From: G963665215 sp963665215
GTDB lineage: Bacteria > Chloroflexota > Dehalococcoidia > Lucifugimonadales > CAUZJF01
Length of the DNA: 64,000 bases
Reading direction: 5' to 3'
Assembly (NCBI GenBank): GCA_963665215.2
Contig: CAXXWW010000017.1
Location: forward strand, 124,001 to 188,000
Made by a program: the position numbers and the translations under genes. Under the pieces are notes generated by a model. That model ran no database searches. It was not told where the DNA came from and saw only the letters and a list, made by a program, of their open reading frames with translations. This document shows positions 36,269 through 44,959 of the stretch, piece by piece (the first letter of the stretch is position 1; every line of letters starts with the position of its first letter).

Positions 36269-37522
36269 ATGAATTGCGCTAGGTGTCAGACTCAGAACTC
36301 GGATGACGCGAGATTCTGCATGCAGTGCGGCGCGTCGCTAGTTTCGAGGTGTCCCCAGTGCGGAGCACAGCTCCCCACGGAAGCGCGGTTTTGCTCGGGC
36401 TGCGGCCACCAGCTCGCTGGGACCGAAACCGAGGCGGCGGATAGCCGACTCCATCAGTACATTCCCAAGGAGCTGCTGGCCAAGCTGGAGTCCGCCCGCG
36501 CCGCCGGAGGGGTGCAGGGCGAGCGCCGCATCATAACGATGCTATTCTGCGACGTCCAGGGCTCTACCGCTGCCGCCGAGAAGCTGGACCCGGAAGAGTG
36601 GGCTGAAATCATGAACGGCGCCTTTGAGCACCTGATCGCGCCGGTCTACCGCTATGAGGGTACCCTCGCCCGCCTCATGGGCGACGCGATCCTGGCCTTC
36701 TTCGGTGCCCCCATCACCCACGAAGACGACCCTCAGCGGGCGGTGCTGGCGGCGCTCGAGATCATCGAGCGTTCCTCGTCCTATCGCGAAGAGGTCCAGC
36801 GTAGCTGGGGCGTCGACTTCAACGTGCGCGTTGGCATTAACACGGGCCTGGTAGTAGTCGGAGAGGTCGGCTCCGACCTGCGGGTCGAATACACCGCCAT
36901 GGGTGACGCCGTCAACCTGGCCGCTCGCATGGAGCAGACCGCTGAACCAGGCACGGTGCAGATCTCCGAGGGTACGTACCGGCTGGTCGCTCCCCTCTTC
37001 GACATCGAAGATCTGGGGGGAGTCCAGGTAAAGGGCAAGAAAGAGCCCGTACAGAGCTATCGGGTGTTGCGCGAAAGGGCGCTCCCGGGCAAGCTGCGGG
37101 GGATTGCGGGCCTGGACTCTACGATGGTCGGCCGTGAGGACGATATAAAGACTTTGATTGACGGAATCGAAGCGCTTCGACACGGGCGCGCTCAGATCTT
37201 CTCCATCATGGGCGAGGCTGGCCTGGGGAAGTCGCGATTAATAGCCGAACTACGGCACACGCTGGCTGGTGGAAGCGCGTCGGCGACCAATGGCGCGGAG
37301 CCGGCTGGTGCGTATGACGCAGATCAACGGGCCGTTGGGTGGTATGAAGGGCGCTCGCTTTCTTTTGAGACCTCGACCGCATACGCCCCGTTTGCAAACC
37401 TGTTCAGCGCCTGTTTTGACCTGCGGCCCGAGCGAACAGACGAGGAGCAGTACGAGTCGATCCGGTCTAAGGTTGATTCCCTCGTAAAAACCCCTCGTCC
37501 TCCGGGGGCAATGGGAGGATAA
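36269..37522 (+). CDS. Zinc-ribbon class III adenylate cyclase with AAA ATPase domain, truncated by an IS1182-type element
   Basis: Two zinc ribbons open the protein (NCARCQTQNSDDARFCMQCG and RCPQCGAQLPTEARFCSGCG). Residues about 80-290 form the cyclase domain: ITMLFCDVQGSTAAAE and LARLMGDAILAFFGAP supply the metal-binding Asp residues, and VEYTAMGDAVNLAARME the substrate loop. An AAA/STAND domain then begins, with Walker A IMGEAGLGKSRL. After RSKVDSL, near 37480, the reading frame enters the transposon and ends at 37522. Intact homologues continue for several hundred residues of ATPase and TPR. I cannot find that part beyond the element, so it seems deleted. The cyclase domain itself is complete. 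The ATG at 36269 gives MNCARC. Confidence 0.85.
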   Translation: MNCARCQTQNSDDARFCMQCGASLVSRCPQCGAQLPTEARFCSGCGHQLAGTETEAADSRLHQYIPKELLAKLESARAAGGVQGERRIITMLFCDVQGSTAAAEKLDPEEWAEIMNGAFEHLIAPVYRYEGTLARLMGDAILAFFGAPITHEDDPQRAVLAALEIIERSSSYREEVQRSWGVDFNVRVGINTGLVVVGEVGSDLRVEYTAMGDAVNLAARMEQTAEPGTVQISEGTYRLVAPLFDIEDLGGVQVKGKKEPVQSYRVLRERALPGKLRGIAGLDSTMVGREDDIKTLIDGIEALRHGRAQIFSIMGEAGLGKSRLIAELRHTLAGGSASATNGAEPAGAYDADQRAVGWYEGRSLSFETSTAYAPFANLFSACFDLRPERTDEEQYESIRSKVDSLVKTPRPPGAMGG

Positions 37523-39448
37523 TGTGGGGAAAGGGCGTTGGGGCAGCGCCCGGGCGAGGGAGGGGAGGATGTTCCGAGCGCGAGACCCGCAAGAGAGCCT
37601 CTGGCAGTCCCAGTTCCTGGTGACGCCGAAGAAGGCTAAGCGCCTGGAGGGGAGTTGGGCCGAGGTTTTCCGAAACGAGGCGCTCCCCCTGATTGACGAG
37701 GAGCTCTTTGCTCCGATGTACTGCGCGGACAACGGCCGTCCCAACCGAGCGGTGCAGACCGTCCTCGGGGTCCACCTTCTCAAAGAGATGTTCACCCTCA
37801 CCGACGGTGAAGCCCTGGAGCAGCTAGAGTTCAACCTGCTCTGGCACCACGCCCTGCGGCTGGACATCGAGGAGACCCACCTGCCCCAGAAGACCCTCCA
37901 CAACTTCCGAGTTCGCCTGATGCAGCACGATGGTGGCCGGCTGGCTTTCCAGGAGACCACGGACCGGATCATCCAGGCGCTGGGCATACGCACCGGAAAG
38001 CAACGGCTGGACTCCACCCACATCATGAGCAACATCGCTACACTCACCCGGCTGGGCCTGTTCTGTGAGACGATGCGGTTGTTCCTGCGGGCCTTGCGCT
38101 GGGAGCACCCAGAGCTTCGCCCTGTGGTTCCGGAGGGCCTCCTGGGGCGCTATTTGAAGGAAGAAGACGAGGCGACCCACTACGAGGACGCCCACACGGG
38201 GGAGGGTCGGCGACGCCTTTCGGTCTGTGCCCGGGACCTCTACCGGCTGGTGGACCGGTTCCGTGGCACGACTGCTGCCCAGCTGGAGGAGTACCGGCTG
38301 CTGGAGCGGCTGCTGCGGGAGCAGTGCCATGTGGGCAAACACCGGGACGGGCGCCCGGGGGACGATGATGACGATGCTGGGGAATGCAAGGTGCCCGTGG
38401 CCCTGAAGGACCCGAAGCAGGTGTCCGCCGACTCGCTGCAATCGCCCCACGACCCGGATGTGACCTACAGCGGCCACAAGGGGAAGGGGTACGAGGTGCA
38501 GGTGGCGGAGACCTGCCACGAGGAGAACGCCACCCAGCTCATCACCCACGTGGAGGTGACCCCCTCGAGTGGGAGCGACACCGACGTGAGCGTGCCGGTC
38601 GTTGACGGGCTCGCGGAGCGGAAGGTCCGACCGGACGAGCTCTTCGTCGACACGGCGTATGGGTCGGGCCGCAACGCCTTCGAAGCCTCGCGCCGGGGAA
38701 CGGAACTGGTGAGCCCGGTGGCGGGGTCGGCGCCGGGGAACTCGCACGAAGGAGAGCGTGACGGACCACCGCCGCGGACTTCCAGATCGACGTCACAGGG
38801 GAGCAGGCCACGGTGTGCCCCGCCGGCCACCCGTCCATCGAGGAGCACGAGTTGGAGGATGCGCCGGAGCGGGTAGAGGTCCACTTTGCCAGGACAACAT
38901 GCGAGCCCTGCCCCTTGCGGTCCCGTTGCCCAGTGAAGCTGGACCGGCGTGCGGGGGACTACGTCCTCAAGGCGGACCTGGTGAAGGTAAACATCGAGCG
39001 GCGCCGGAGGGCCGAGGCCACCGAGGAGTGGCGCAAGCGGTATGACATAAGGGCCGGGATCGAGGGAACGAACTCCGAGCTCAAGCGCGCCCACGGGCTT
39101 GGGCGCTTGCGGGTGCGAGGGGGCCGTCGGGTGCGGCTTGCCGTCTACCTGAAGACGTTGGCGTGCAACTTCAAGCGGATGGTCCATGCACGCCTGGTGG
39201 AGATGGAGAACACGGCTCAGCGGGCGGTCGGGACGGTACCTGCGGTCGCGGCCGCATGAGGGCGCCGCTCCACAGCTTCCACCGGGTGCCCTGAGCCACG
39301 GAAGGGGTACCGCAACGGGATCACGCTTGTCCTGAGCGCGGCAGATGGTGCGGTGAGCCCAGCAGCCGGCATCCCGTGGCCTCCTCCCTTCCAGGCCCCT
39401 TCGCACGCCAGGGTTCATCTCAAACAGGCCTTTTTGCGAGGGAATCAA
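37473..39448 (+). mobile_element. IS1182-family insertion sequence (approximate ends)
   Basis: An inverted repeat, ttgattccctcg-t/c-aaaaa, occurs at 37473 and, reversed, ends at 39448. Between them is one frameshifted IS1182-type transposase gene. Because the outer bases are palindromic to each other, the exact boundary and target duplication cannot be fixed by eye. The element cuts the zinc-ribbon cyclase gene. Confidence 0.7.
37569..39259 (+). pseudogene. IS1182 family transposase, frameshifted
   Basis: The first part runs from the ATG at 37569 (MFRARDPQESLW) and shows the family's N-terminal region (GRPNRAVQTVLGVHLLKEM, LPQKTLHNFRVRL). The catalytic Asp motifs are GKQRLDSTHIMSN and PDELFVDTAYGSG. 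After LVSPVAGSAPG, near 38750-38775, sense moves to another frame, which continues ADFQIDVTGEQATVCPAGH, the Cys-rich ARTTCEPCPLRSRCPV and the last catalytic Glu region RAGIEGTNSELKRAHG to 39259. There is no slippery A-run at the switch, so this looks like an inactivating indel rather than programmed frameshifting. Confidence 0.88.
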
Positions 39449-39716
39449 GCTTGCGCGATTGCTCGCGAGATGGTAACCTGCTTCCAGAGTTCAACGACCT
39501 TCTTGCTTGGGTGGTCGTTCTGCTCTGAGAGCCAGCCGGGACTTGCACTGTCGAGTCTTCGGCGCCGCCCCCTGATGGCCCACCTGCGCAACCGCGTTCT
39601 GGAACCCGCCGAGTATCCAGCGCCGCCCCGCACGGGGACGACTTGCGACCTCATACCTGCGCGCGGCATCGAGGGAGCCGCCGGGGCCGTCAATTATCAA
39701 ATAAGTAAGGAGTCAA

Positions 39717-40820
39717 GTGGGAGTGAGCAACATCAACGTGGCGATCATCGGCGTAGGCAACTGCGCGTCGGCCCTGGTGCAGGGGGTCGCCAAGTACGGT
39801 AACGTTTCCAGTAGCGACGGCATCCCCGGGCTAATGCATCCGGTGCTGGGCGAGTACGGAATCGGCGACATCAACTTTGTCGGCGCCTTCGATGTCGATG
39901 CCAACAAGGTGGGGCTGGACCTGTCAGAGGCCATTTTCGCCAAGCCGAACAACACCATCAAGTTTCAGGACGTTCCTCAACTGGGCGTTCCGGTCCAGCG
40001 CGGGATGACCCACGACGGGATCGGCAAGTATTTGAGTGATGTCGTCAAACCGGCTTCCGGTCCCACCGACGACATCGTCAAGACGCTGGTCGACCGGGAG
40101 GTGGACGTTGTCATCAACTACCTGCCCGTGGGGTCAGAGGAGGCGACCAAGTGGTACATCGAGCAGGTGCTGGCCGCCGGGTGCGGTTTCATAAACTGCG
40201 TCCCTGTGTTCATTGCCAGCGGAGCCGATGACTACTGGCAGCGCCGGTTCGTCGAGGCCGGGGCGCCCATAATCGGCGACGACATCAAGTCCCAGGTGGG
40301 CGCCACCATCGTGCACCGGGTGCTCACCCGCCTGTTCATGGACAGGGGGGTGAAGCTGGAGCAGTCGTATCAGCTCAACTTCGGCGGCAACACTGACTTT
40401 CTCAACATGCTGGAACGGGACCGGCTCAGGGACAAGAAGATCTCTAAGACAAACTCGGTGACGTCACAGCTCGACTACGACATGGGCAAGGACAACGTAC
40501 ACATCGGCCCCAGCGATCACGTGCCCTGGCTGAATGACCGCAAGTGGTGCTACATCAGAATGGAGGGCCAGGGGTTCGGAGATACCCCACTGAACCTGGA
40601 GCTGAAGCTCGAGGTGTGGGACAGCCCCAACTCCGCCGGGGTGGTGATCGACGCCATCCGCTGCTGCAAGATTGCAAAGGATAGAGGCTTGAGCGGACCA
40701 GTACTGGGCCCGTCGGCCTACTTCATGAAATCTCCCCCGGTCCAGTACACGGACGAGGTGGCCAGGGAAAAGGTTGAGGACTTTATCGCCGGGCGGGACG
40801 GAGCTGCGCCCGACGTGTAG
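39717..40820 (+). CDS. ino1: Myo-inositol-3-phosphate synthase (Ino1), archaeal/bacterial type
   Basis: This NAD-dependent cytoplasmic enzyme converts glucose 6-phosphate to 1L-myo-inositol 1-phosphate (inositol 3-phosphate). The 367-residue length fits the short prokaryotic type. Seen are the Rossmann motif VAIIGVGNCASALVQGV, the FVGAFDVDANKVG strand, VVINYLPVGSEEATKWY, the GDDIKSQVGATIVHRVL catalytic segment with the key lysine, QLNFGGNTDFLNM and SKTNSVTSQL. The GTG at 39717 has AAGGAG four bases upstream; a second GTG two codons later is also possible. The next two genes look like the enzymes that use its product. Confidence 0.94.
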   Translation: MGVSNINVAIIGVGNCASALVQGVAKYGNVSSSDGIPGLMHPVLGEYGIGDINFVGAFDVDANKVGLDLSEAIFAKPNNTIKFQDVPQLGVPVQRGMTHDGIGKYLSDVVKPASGPTDDIVKTLVDREVDVVINYLPVGSEEATKWYIEQVLAAGCGFINCVPVFIASGADDYWQRRFVEAGAPIIGDDIKSQVGATIVHRVLTRLFMDRGVKLEQSYQLNFGGNTDFLNMLERDRLRDKKISKTNSVTSQLDYDMGKDNVHIGPSDHVPWLNDRKWCYIRMEGQGFGDTPLNLELKLEVWDSPNSAGVVIDAIRCCKIAKDRGLSGPVLGPSAYFMKSPPVQYTDEVAREKVEDFIAGRDGAAPDV

Positions 40821-41183
40821 CCCTCACGGCGCCTGAATTGTCAGGCATTTCCCTCGGCGATGCGGTTCAGGAGAGCCGCGGGCACCCCGGTTGCTGCTGC
40901 CCCACCGAGGCCGTCCTGATCTCAGCCCCGGCTGTCTGATTGGCGGCGGACTCATCAAACGCCTTCGGGCGCACGCCGTCAAGCTTGAATGTTGTGGCCA
41001 CCGGCTTTGGCGTCTTGGCCCACGGTCAGGTCCGGGGCTTGTCCGTGGGAAGCTGCCTCGCCTTGGCGCCGACCTTCGCGGCATTCTGGTAGCCGAAGAG
41101 TTGCATGACTTTGACCTATTACTCATCGAGAGCGGGACGCGATATCCAACGGCGAGAGTCTCGCCCCAAACAGGAGGGAGCAC
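40821..41183. other. Spacer between ino1 and the nucleotidyltransferase gene
   Basis: Of these 363 bp, the last carry the ribosome site AGGAGGGAGCAC of the next gene. A plus-strand frame from a TTG at 40891 stays open to 41187, but it has no ribosome site and no family-like pattern. No terminator was recognised. Confidence 0.45.
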
Positions 41184-41909
41184 ATGAAAGGAGTAGTCCT
41201 TGCCGCAGGCGATGGAGGACGCCTGCGACCCCGTACCCAGTTCACCTCTAAGGTGTTGCTGGAGGTAGGCGGACAGCCACTGATCCACTATCCCATCGAG
41301 GCGTTACGTCTAGCGGGCATCACAGACATCGCGGTGGTCGTGGGTTATCTGGGGGATAGTGTGCGGAATGCTCTTCATGCTGTCTACCCACGTATAACCA
41401 TAATCGAAAATGAGCAGTACGAGGAAGGCCTTGCCCTGTCGGTGCTTGCCGCCCGTTCCTTCGTCATGGACGATCCCTTCGTCCTATGCATGGGCGACCA
41501 CCCTATCAGCCCCGACATCCCTCGGTCCGTCCTGTCTAATGGCTATACGGAGTGCGTCCTCTGTGTGGACTGGGGAGCACGGCTTTCCTGTCAGGTAAAC
41601 GACGGCACCCGGGTACTGGTCGACTCAAATGGCTACATCTCGGCAATAGGCAAACGCCTGGACAGATGGAACGCCATGGACACGGGCGTATTCAGGATGA
41701 CCACCGATGTCTTTACGGCGATCGACCATCTAGTCCATAGGCAAGGCGCCTCGGTAAGCGTTAGCGATGTTGTCAGATACCTCGGACTCAACGGCCAGCC
41801 CTTCGCCACCTGTGACGTCAGCGGCACTTTTTGGGGCGACGTGGACACCGCTGAGGACTACCACTCGATAGACAGCCTGCTGAGGGAAAAGAATGGAGAG
41901 CCCCTATGA
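41184..41909 (+). CDS. Nucleotidyltransferase, probable inositol-1-phosphate cytidylyltransferase (IPCT-like)
   Basis: This 241-residue GT-A-fold NTP transferase starts with the nucleotide-binding motif VVLAAGDGGRLRPRTQFTSK, then LEVGGQPLIHYPIEAL. The metal-binding Asp region is VLCMGDHPISPDI. The end WGDVDTAEDYHSID is typical of sugar-phosphate nucleotidyltransferases. By itself the substrate is open. Its position, after ino1 and overlapping a DIPP-synthase-like CDP-alcohol phosphotransferase by 17 bp, matches the two halves of the known bifunctional IPCT/DIPPS protein. It would therefore make CDP-inositol from inositol phosphate and CTP (inference). Confidence 0.78.
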   Translation: MKGVVLAAGDGGRLRPRTQFTSKVLLEVGGQPLIHYPIEALRLAGITDIAVVVGYLGDSVRNALHAVYPRITIIENEQYEEGLALSVLAARSFVMDDPFVLCMGDHPISPDIPRSVLSNGYTECVLCVDWGARLSCQVNDGTRVLVDSNGYISAIGKRLDRWNAMDTGVFRMTTDVFTAIDHLVHRQGASVSVSDVVRYLGLNGQPFATCDVSGTFWGDVDTAEDYHSIDSLLREKNGEPL

Positions 41910-42501
41910 CGGGTTCGTGTCGCGTCATCTGAACCGGCGTATTTCTCGTCCTCTCGCCCGTCTCCTGAGCCATACCCCCGTAACCCCAAACCAGGTCTCC
42001 ATCACCAGCCTTGGAGTTGCCCTGGCCGCGTTCTTTAGCTTCGCGTACAACCAGCACATCATCGCGGCCCTTTTGACCCAGACTTCGTCGATCGTCGACG
42101 GGGTCGACGGGGACCTGGCCCGCAGGAAGAATATGACCTCGGCCTTCGGCGGGTTCATGGACTCAATACTGGACCGGTACGCGGACGCCCTGATAGTACT
42201 GGGGCTCGCTATGTGGGTTGCCAGCGACGGCGCTCAGACTCACATCTGGATAACGGCGTTCTGGGCGCTGACCGGCACATTCGCGGTAACCTACACGCGG
42301 GCGAGAATTGAGAATACCCCGCGCAACATATTCGACACCGGCATCACATCGGTGGCCTCCAGGGATGTTCGCCTGTTTCTGGTGATGGTAGGCGCCCTGG
42401 CTGGGCAGGGATACGCCACCCTCCTGGCCCTGGCCGTTCTGACCAATTTCGTGGTGCTACTGCGGTTGCTCCGCGCCCGGCGTGTGCTGCAGGGGTCTTA
42501 G
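41893..42501 (+). CDS. CDP-alcohol phosphotransferase, DIPP-synthase-like
   Basis: This 202-residue membrane enzyme has about five or six transmembrane helices. It carries the complete CDP-alcohol phosphotransferase signature DGVDGDLAR, then GGFMDSILD, within residues about 67-97. The N-terminal FVSRHLNRRISRPLARLL, then TPVTPNQVSITSLG, and the LDRYADALIVLGLAM continuation resemble the DIPPS domain, which joins CDP-inositol and inositol phosphate to phosphorylated di-myo-inositol phosphate. A phosphatidyl- or archaetidyl-inositol-phosphate synthase is the alternative. The 17-bp overlap with the cytidylyltransferase gene implies coupled translation. Confidence 0.8.
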   Translation: MESPYDGFVSRHLNRRISRPLARLLSHTPVTPNQVSITSLGVALAAFFSFAYNQHIIAALLTQTSSIVDGVDGDLARRKNMTSAFGGFMDSILDRYADALIVLGLAMWVASDGAQTHIWITAFWALTGTFAVTYTRARIENTPRNIFDTGITSVASRDVRLFLVMVGALAGQGYATLLALAVLTNFVVLLRLLRARRVLQGS

Positions 42502-42719
42502 CCGGGGGAGCTCCCGCATCCCGACTCCCAAGCCAGAAAGCTCTAGAATGATCGCCCGCCCGAAGCAGCAGACCCCTCCCCCCGGGCCTCCCGCCCGCAC
42601 CGCCCAAGACTGACACGCCATGGCCCCACGCTTGACACGGTCACCGGCCGTCAATACTATTCCATCCATCGTGGGCGCTGGCAGCTGTGGATTCCAGAGA
42701 GTCTAAGGAATAGGAACGT

Positions 42720-43559
42720 ATGGTCTCCCTGCTACCTGGGAGCCAACTGGGTCGCTATCAGGTCCTTGAGCCGATCGGCCATGGAGGGATGGCCAGCGTC
42801 TTCAAGGCCCACGACCCAGACCTCGACAGGCTCGTTGCCATCAAGGTACTCCCCTCCTTCCACACCGAAGACCCCACCTTCGTCGAGAGGTTCAGGCGAG
42901 AGGCTCAGGCCATCGCCCGGCTGAACCACCCCAACATCATCCGCGTCCACGACTTCGGAGAGGACAAGGGATTCAGCTACATCGTAATGGAGTACGTGGC
43001 CGGCGGCACGCTCCTCGACCGCCTGAGAGTCCGGCTGCCCCGGGCCCATGTGTTGGATCTGGTAGGCCCCATTGCCGACGCACTGGGATCAGCCCACGAG
43101 CAGGGAGTCATCCACCGGGACGTCAAGCCGGCCAACGTGCTGCTAGACGAGAACGGTAAGCCCATCCTGTCCGATTTCGGCCTGGCCCGCATGCTCGAGG
43201 GGAGCGCCGGCCTCACCAGGGCCGACTCGGTACTGGGCACCCACGAGTACATGTCGCCCGAGCAGGCCCTGGGACGGCCCGCTGACCAGCGATCAGACCT
43301 GTACTCCCTTGGCATCATCATCTACCGAATGCTCCTGGGACGGACGCCATTCAAGGGCGAGTCCCCTTCTGCCACGCTGCTGGCCCACGTACACCAGCCC
43401 GTGCCCTTGCCCAGCGAGCTGGACCCCGACATAGACCTGCGCCTGCAGTCCGTCCTGCTCAAGACACTCGCCAAGGAGCCGGACGACCGGTACCAGACCC
43501 CGAAGGAGAGGTATCTTCAAAAAGTGTGTAAACAGTCAGGCGGTGTACCCTCTCTCTGA
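42720..43559 (+). CDS. PknB-type Ser/Thr protein kinase, C-terminus replaced by IS256 sequence
   Basis: The 279-residue kinase has all core motifs: IGHGGMASVFKAHD (Gly loop), LVAIKVLP, GVIHRDVKPANVLLDE, LSDFGLARML, GTHEYMSPEQALG and DQRSDLYSLGII. At DRYQTPKE the IS256 copy B begins, and the frame runs on for RYLQKVCKQSGGVPSL before a stop. Beyond the element, removing one 8-bp duplication restores the original end LMRALRAASPVSDN with a stop at 44927-44929. So the kinase lost only its last helix and tail and may still work. There is no transmembrane segment. The next gene, 30 bp after the original stop, encodes a membrane protein that is its likely partner or substrate. Confidence 0.9.
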   Translation: MVSLLPGSQLGRYQVLEPIGHGGMASVFKAHDPDLDRLVAIKVLPSFHTEDPTFVERFRREAQAIARLNHPNIIRVHDFGEDKGFSYIVMEYVAGGTLLDRLRVRLPRAHVLDLVGPIADALGSAHEQGVIHRDVKPANVLLDENGKPILSDFGLARMLEGSAGLTRADSVLGTHEYMSPEQALGRPADQRSDLYSLGIIIYRMLLGRTPFKGESPSATLLAHVHQPVPLPSELDPDIDLRLQSVLLKTLAKEPDDRYQTPKERYLQKVCKQSGGVPSL

Positions 43560-44875
43560 ACAACACGGGCTCGAGGCCCAAGAGAGGAGATAGACCGCCC
43601 ATGAGGAAGGAAAGCACTGAGAGTAGGTCGGAGTCAAGGCCGGAGTGGGAGCAGTTGGAAGATTGGGTGCGAAGCCAGGTCCAGAGGCTGATCCAGGAGT
43701 TGCTGGAGGAGGAGGTGACGGCGTTTCTGGGAAGGGCGAAGTCGGCGCTCAGATCCGACTCGGACAACGATACCGGCTATCGGAACGGATACGGCAGAGC
43801 CCGGAGGCTTACGCTGAGTTCGGGAACGATACAGCTGAGGCGGCCGCGAGTCCGCGATACCGAGGAGCAGTTCGAGAGCCGGCTGCTGCCGCTGTTCGTC
43901 AACAGGACCAGGAAGGTTGCTGAGTTGATCCCCGAGCTGTACCTGCACGGTCTATCCGAAGGCGACTTCGATCTGGCTTTGCGGGGGCTGCTGGGAGAGG
44001 ACGCACCGGTATCGGCGAGCACGGTGGCCCGGTTGAAGGATAAGTGGAACGATGAGCTTGCCCAATGGCGCAGCCGGCCCCTCGATGACCTGGAAGTGGT
44101 CTACATGTGGGTGGATGGAGTCTACGTCAAGGCTGGTCTTGAGAAGGAGAAGGCGGCGGTACTGGTGGTGATGGCGGCCCTGAGCGACGGGAGCAAGGTG
44201 GTGGTGAGCGCTGTTCCCGGATACAGGGAGTCCACAGAGAACTGGTCCGAGGTGCTCAGGGACATCAAGCGCCGGGGCTTGAGCTGCCCGAGGCTGGTGG
44301 TTGGAGACGGACACCTGGGCATCTGGGGAGCTCTGCGCAACGTCTATCCGCAGGCGGCAGAGCAACGCTGCTGGAACCACAAGATCGTAAACGTGCTCGC
44401 CAAGCTTCCAAAGCGACGACAGGACCAGGCCAAGCTCATGCTGCGTACTATCCCCTACGCGCCGACTCGGACAGAGGCTGAGCGGCTCAGGACGGTGTTC
44501 ACCAGGTGGTGCGGCGACCATTCCTACGAGGCGGCCTCAGAGGCCTTGGAGCGGGACTGGGACCGCATGGTCACCTTCTATGACTTCCCAAAGGAGCACT
44601 GGGGGCACCTTCGCACGACGAACCCGGTAGAATCACCCTTCGCGGCCCTCAGGCTTCGGACCGATGCCGCCAAGCGCTACAAGAGGGTCGATCGGGCGAT
44701 AGCGGTGATCTGGAAAATGTTGATGGTCGCCGAACAGCGCTTCAGGCGTCTGAAGGCCCCTGAGTTGATCGAAGACGTCTATCTCGGTGCACAGTATGCG
44801 GATGGAATCGCCATTGAATCAACGGCTGAGAAGGTCGCCGCCTGATGTCGTTTACACACCTATTGACGTAACCTC
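43508..44875 (+). mobile_element. IS256-family insertion sequence, copy B, in the kinase gene
   Basis: The 1368-bp element starts gaggtatcttc and ends gacgtaacctc. It is flanked by a perfect 8-bp target duplication, ccgaagga, at 43500-43507 and 44876-44883. It lies in the same direction as the host kinase gene. Confidence 0.97.
43601..44845 (+). CDS. IS256 family transposase (copy B)
   Basis: This 414-residue protein is almost identical to copies A and C. It differs, for example, at LPKRRQDQAK, where the others have KRQQDQ. The catalytic motifs WVDGVYVKAG, VVGDGHLGIW and NPVESPFAALR are intact. The start ATG follows GAGAGGAGATAGACCGCCC. Copy-to-copy similarity and the perfect target duplication point to recent movement. 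Confidence 0.95.
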   Translation: MRKESTESRSESRPEWEQLEDWVRSQVQRLIQELLEEEVTAFLGRAKSALRSDSDNDTGYRNGYGRARRLTLSSGTIQLRRPRVRDTEEQFESRLLPLFVNRTRKVAELIPELYLHGLSEGDFDLALRGLLGEDAPVSASTVARLKDKWNDELAQWRSRPLDDLEVVYMWVDGVYVKAGLEKEKAAVLVVMAALSDGSKVVVSAVPGYRESTENWSEVLRDIKRRGLSCPRLVVGDGHLGIWGALRNVYPQAAEQRCWNHKIVNVLAKLPKRRQDQAKLMLRTIPYAPTRTEAERLRTVFTRWCGDHSYEAASEALERDWDRMVTFYDFPKEHWGHLRTTNPVESPFAALRLRTDAAKRYKRVDRAIAVIWKMLMVAEQRFRRLKAPELIEDVYLGAQYADGIAIESTAEKVAA

Positions 44876-44959
44876 CCGAAGGAGCTGATGCGGGCGCTGA
44901 GAGCGGCATCGCCGGTCTCGGATAACTAGCTTGAGACGCACGCCACCGTCGAGGCACCG

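Noticed and set aside
38740..38780. Programmed frameshift in the IS1182 transposase
   Set aside because: No slippery A-run or similar motif is at the switch, and the family is normally read from one frame. An indel is simpler.
40891..41187. Open frame of 98 codons before the cytidylyltransferase gene, ending in an overlapping ATGA
   Set aside because: It begins at a TTG without a ribosome site, has an arginine/glycine-rich chance composition and no recognisable family.
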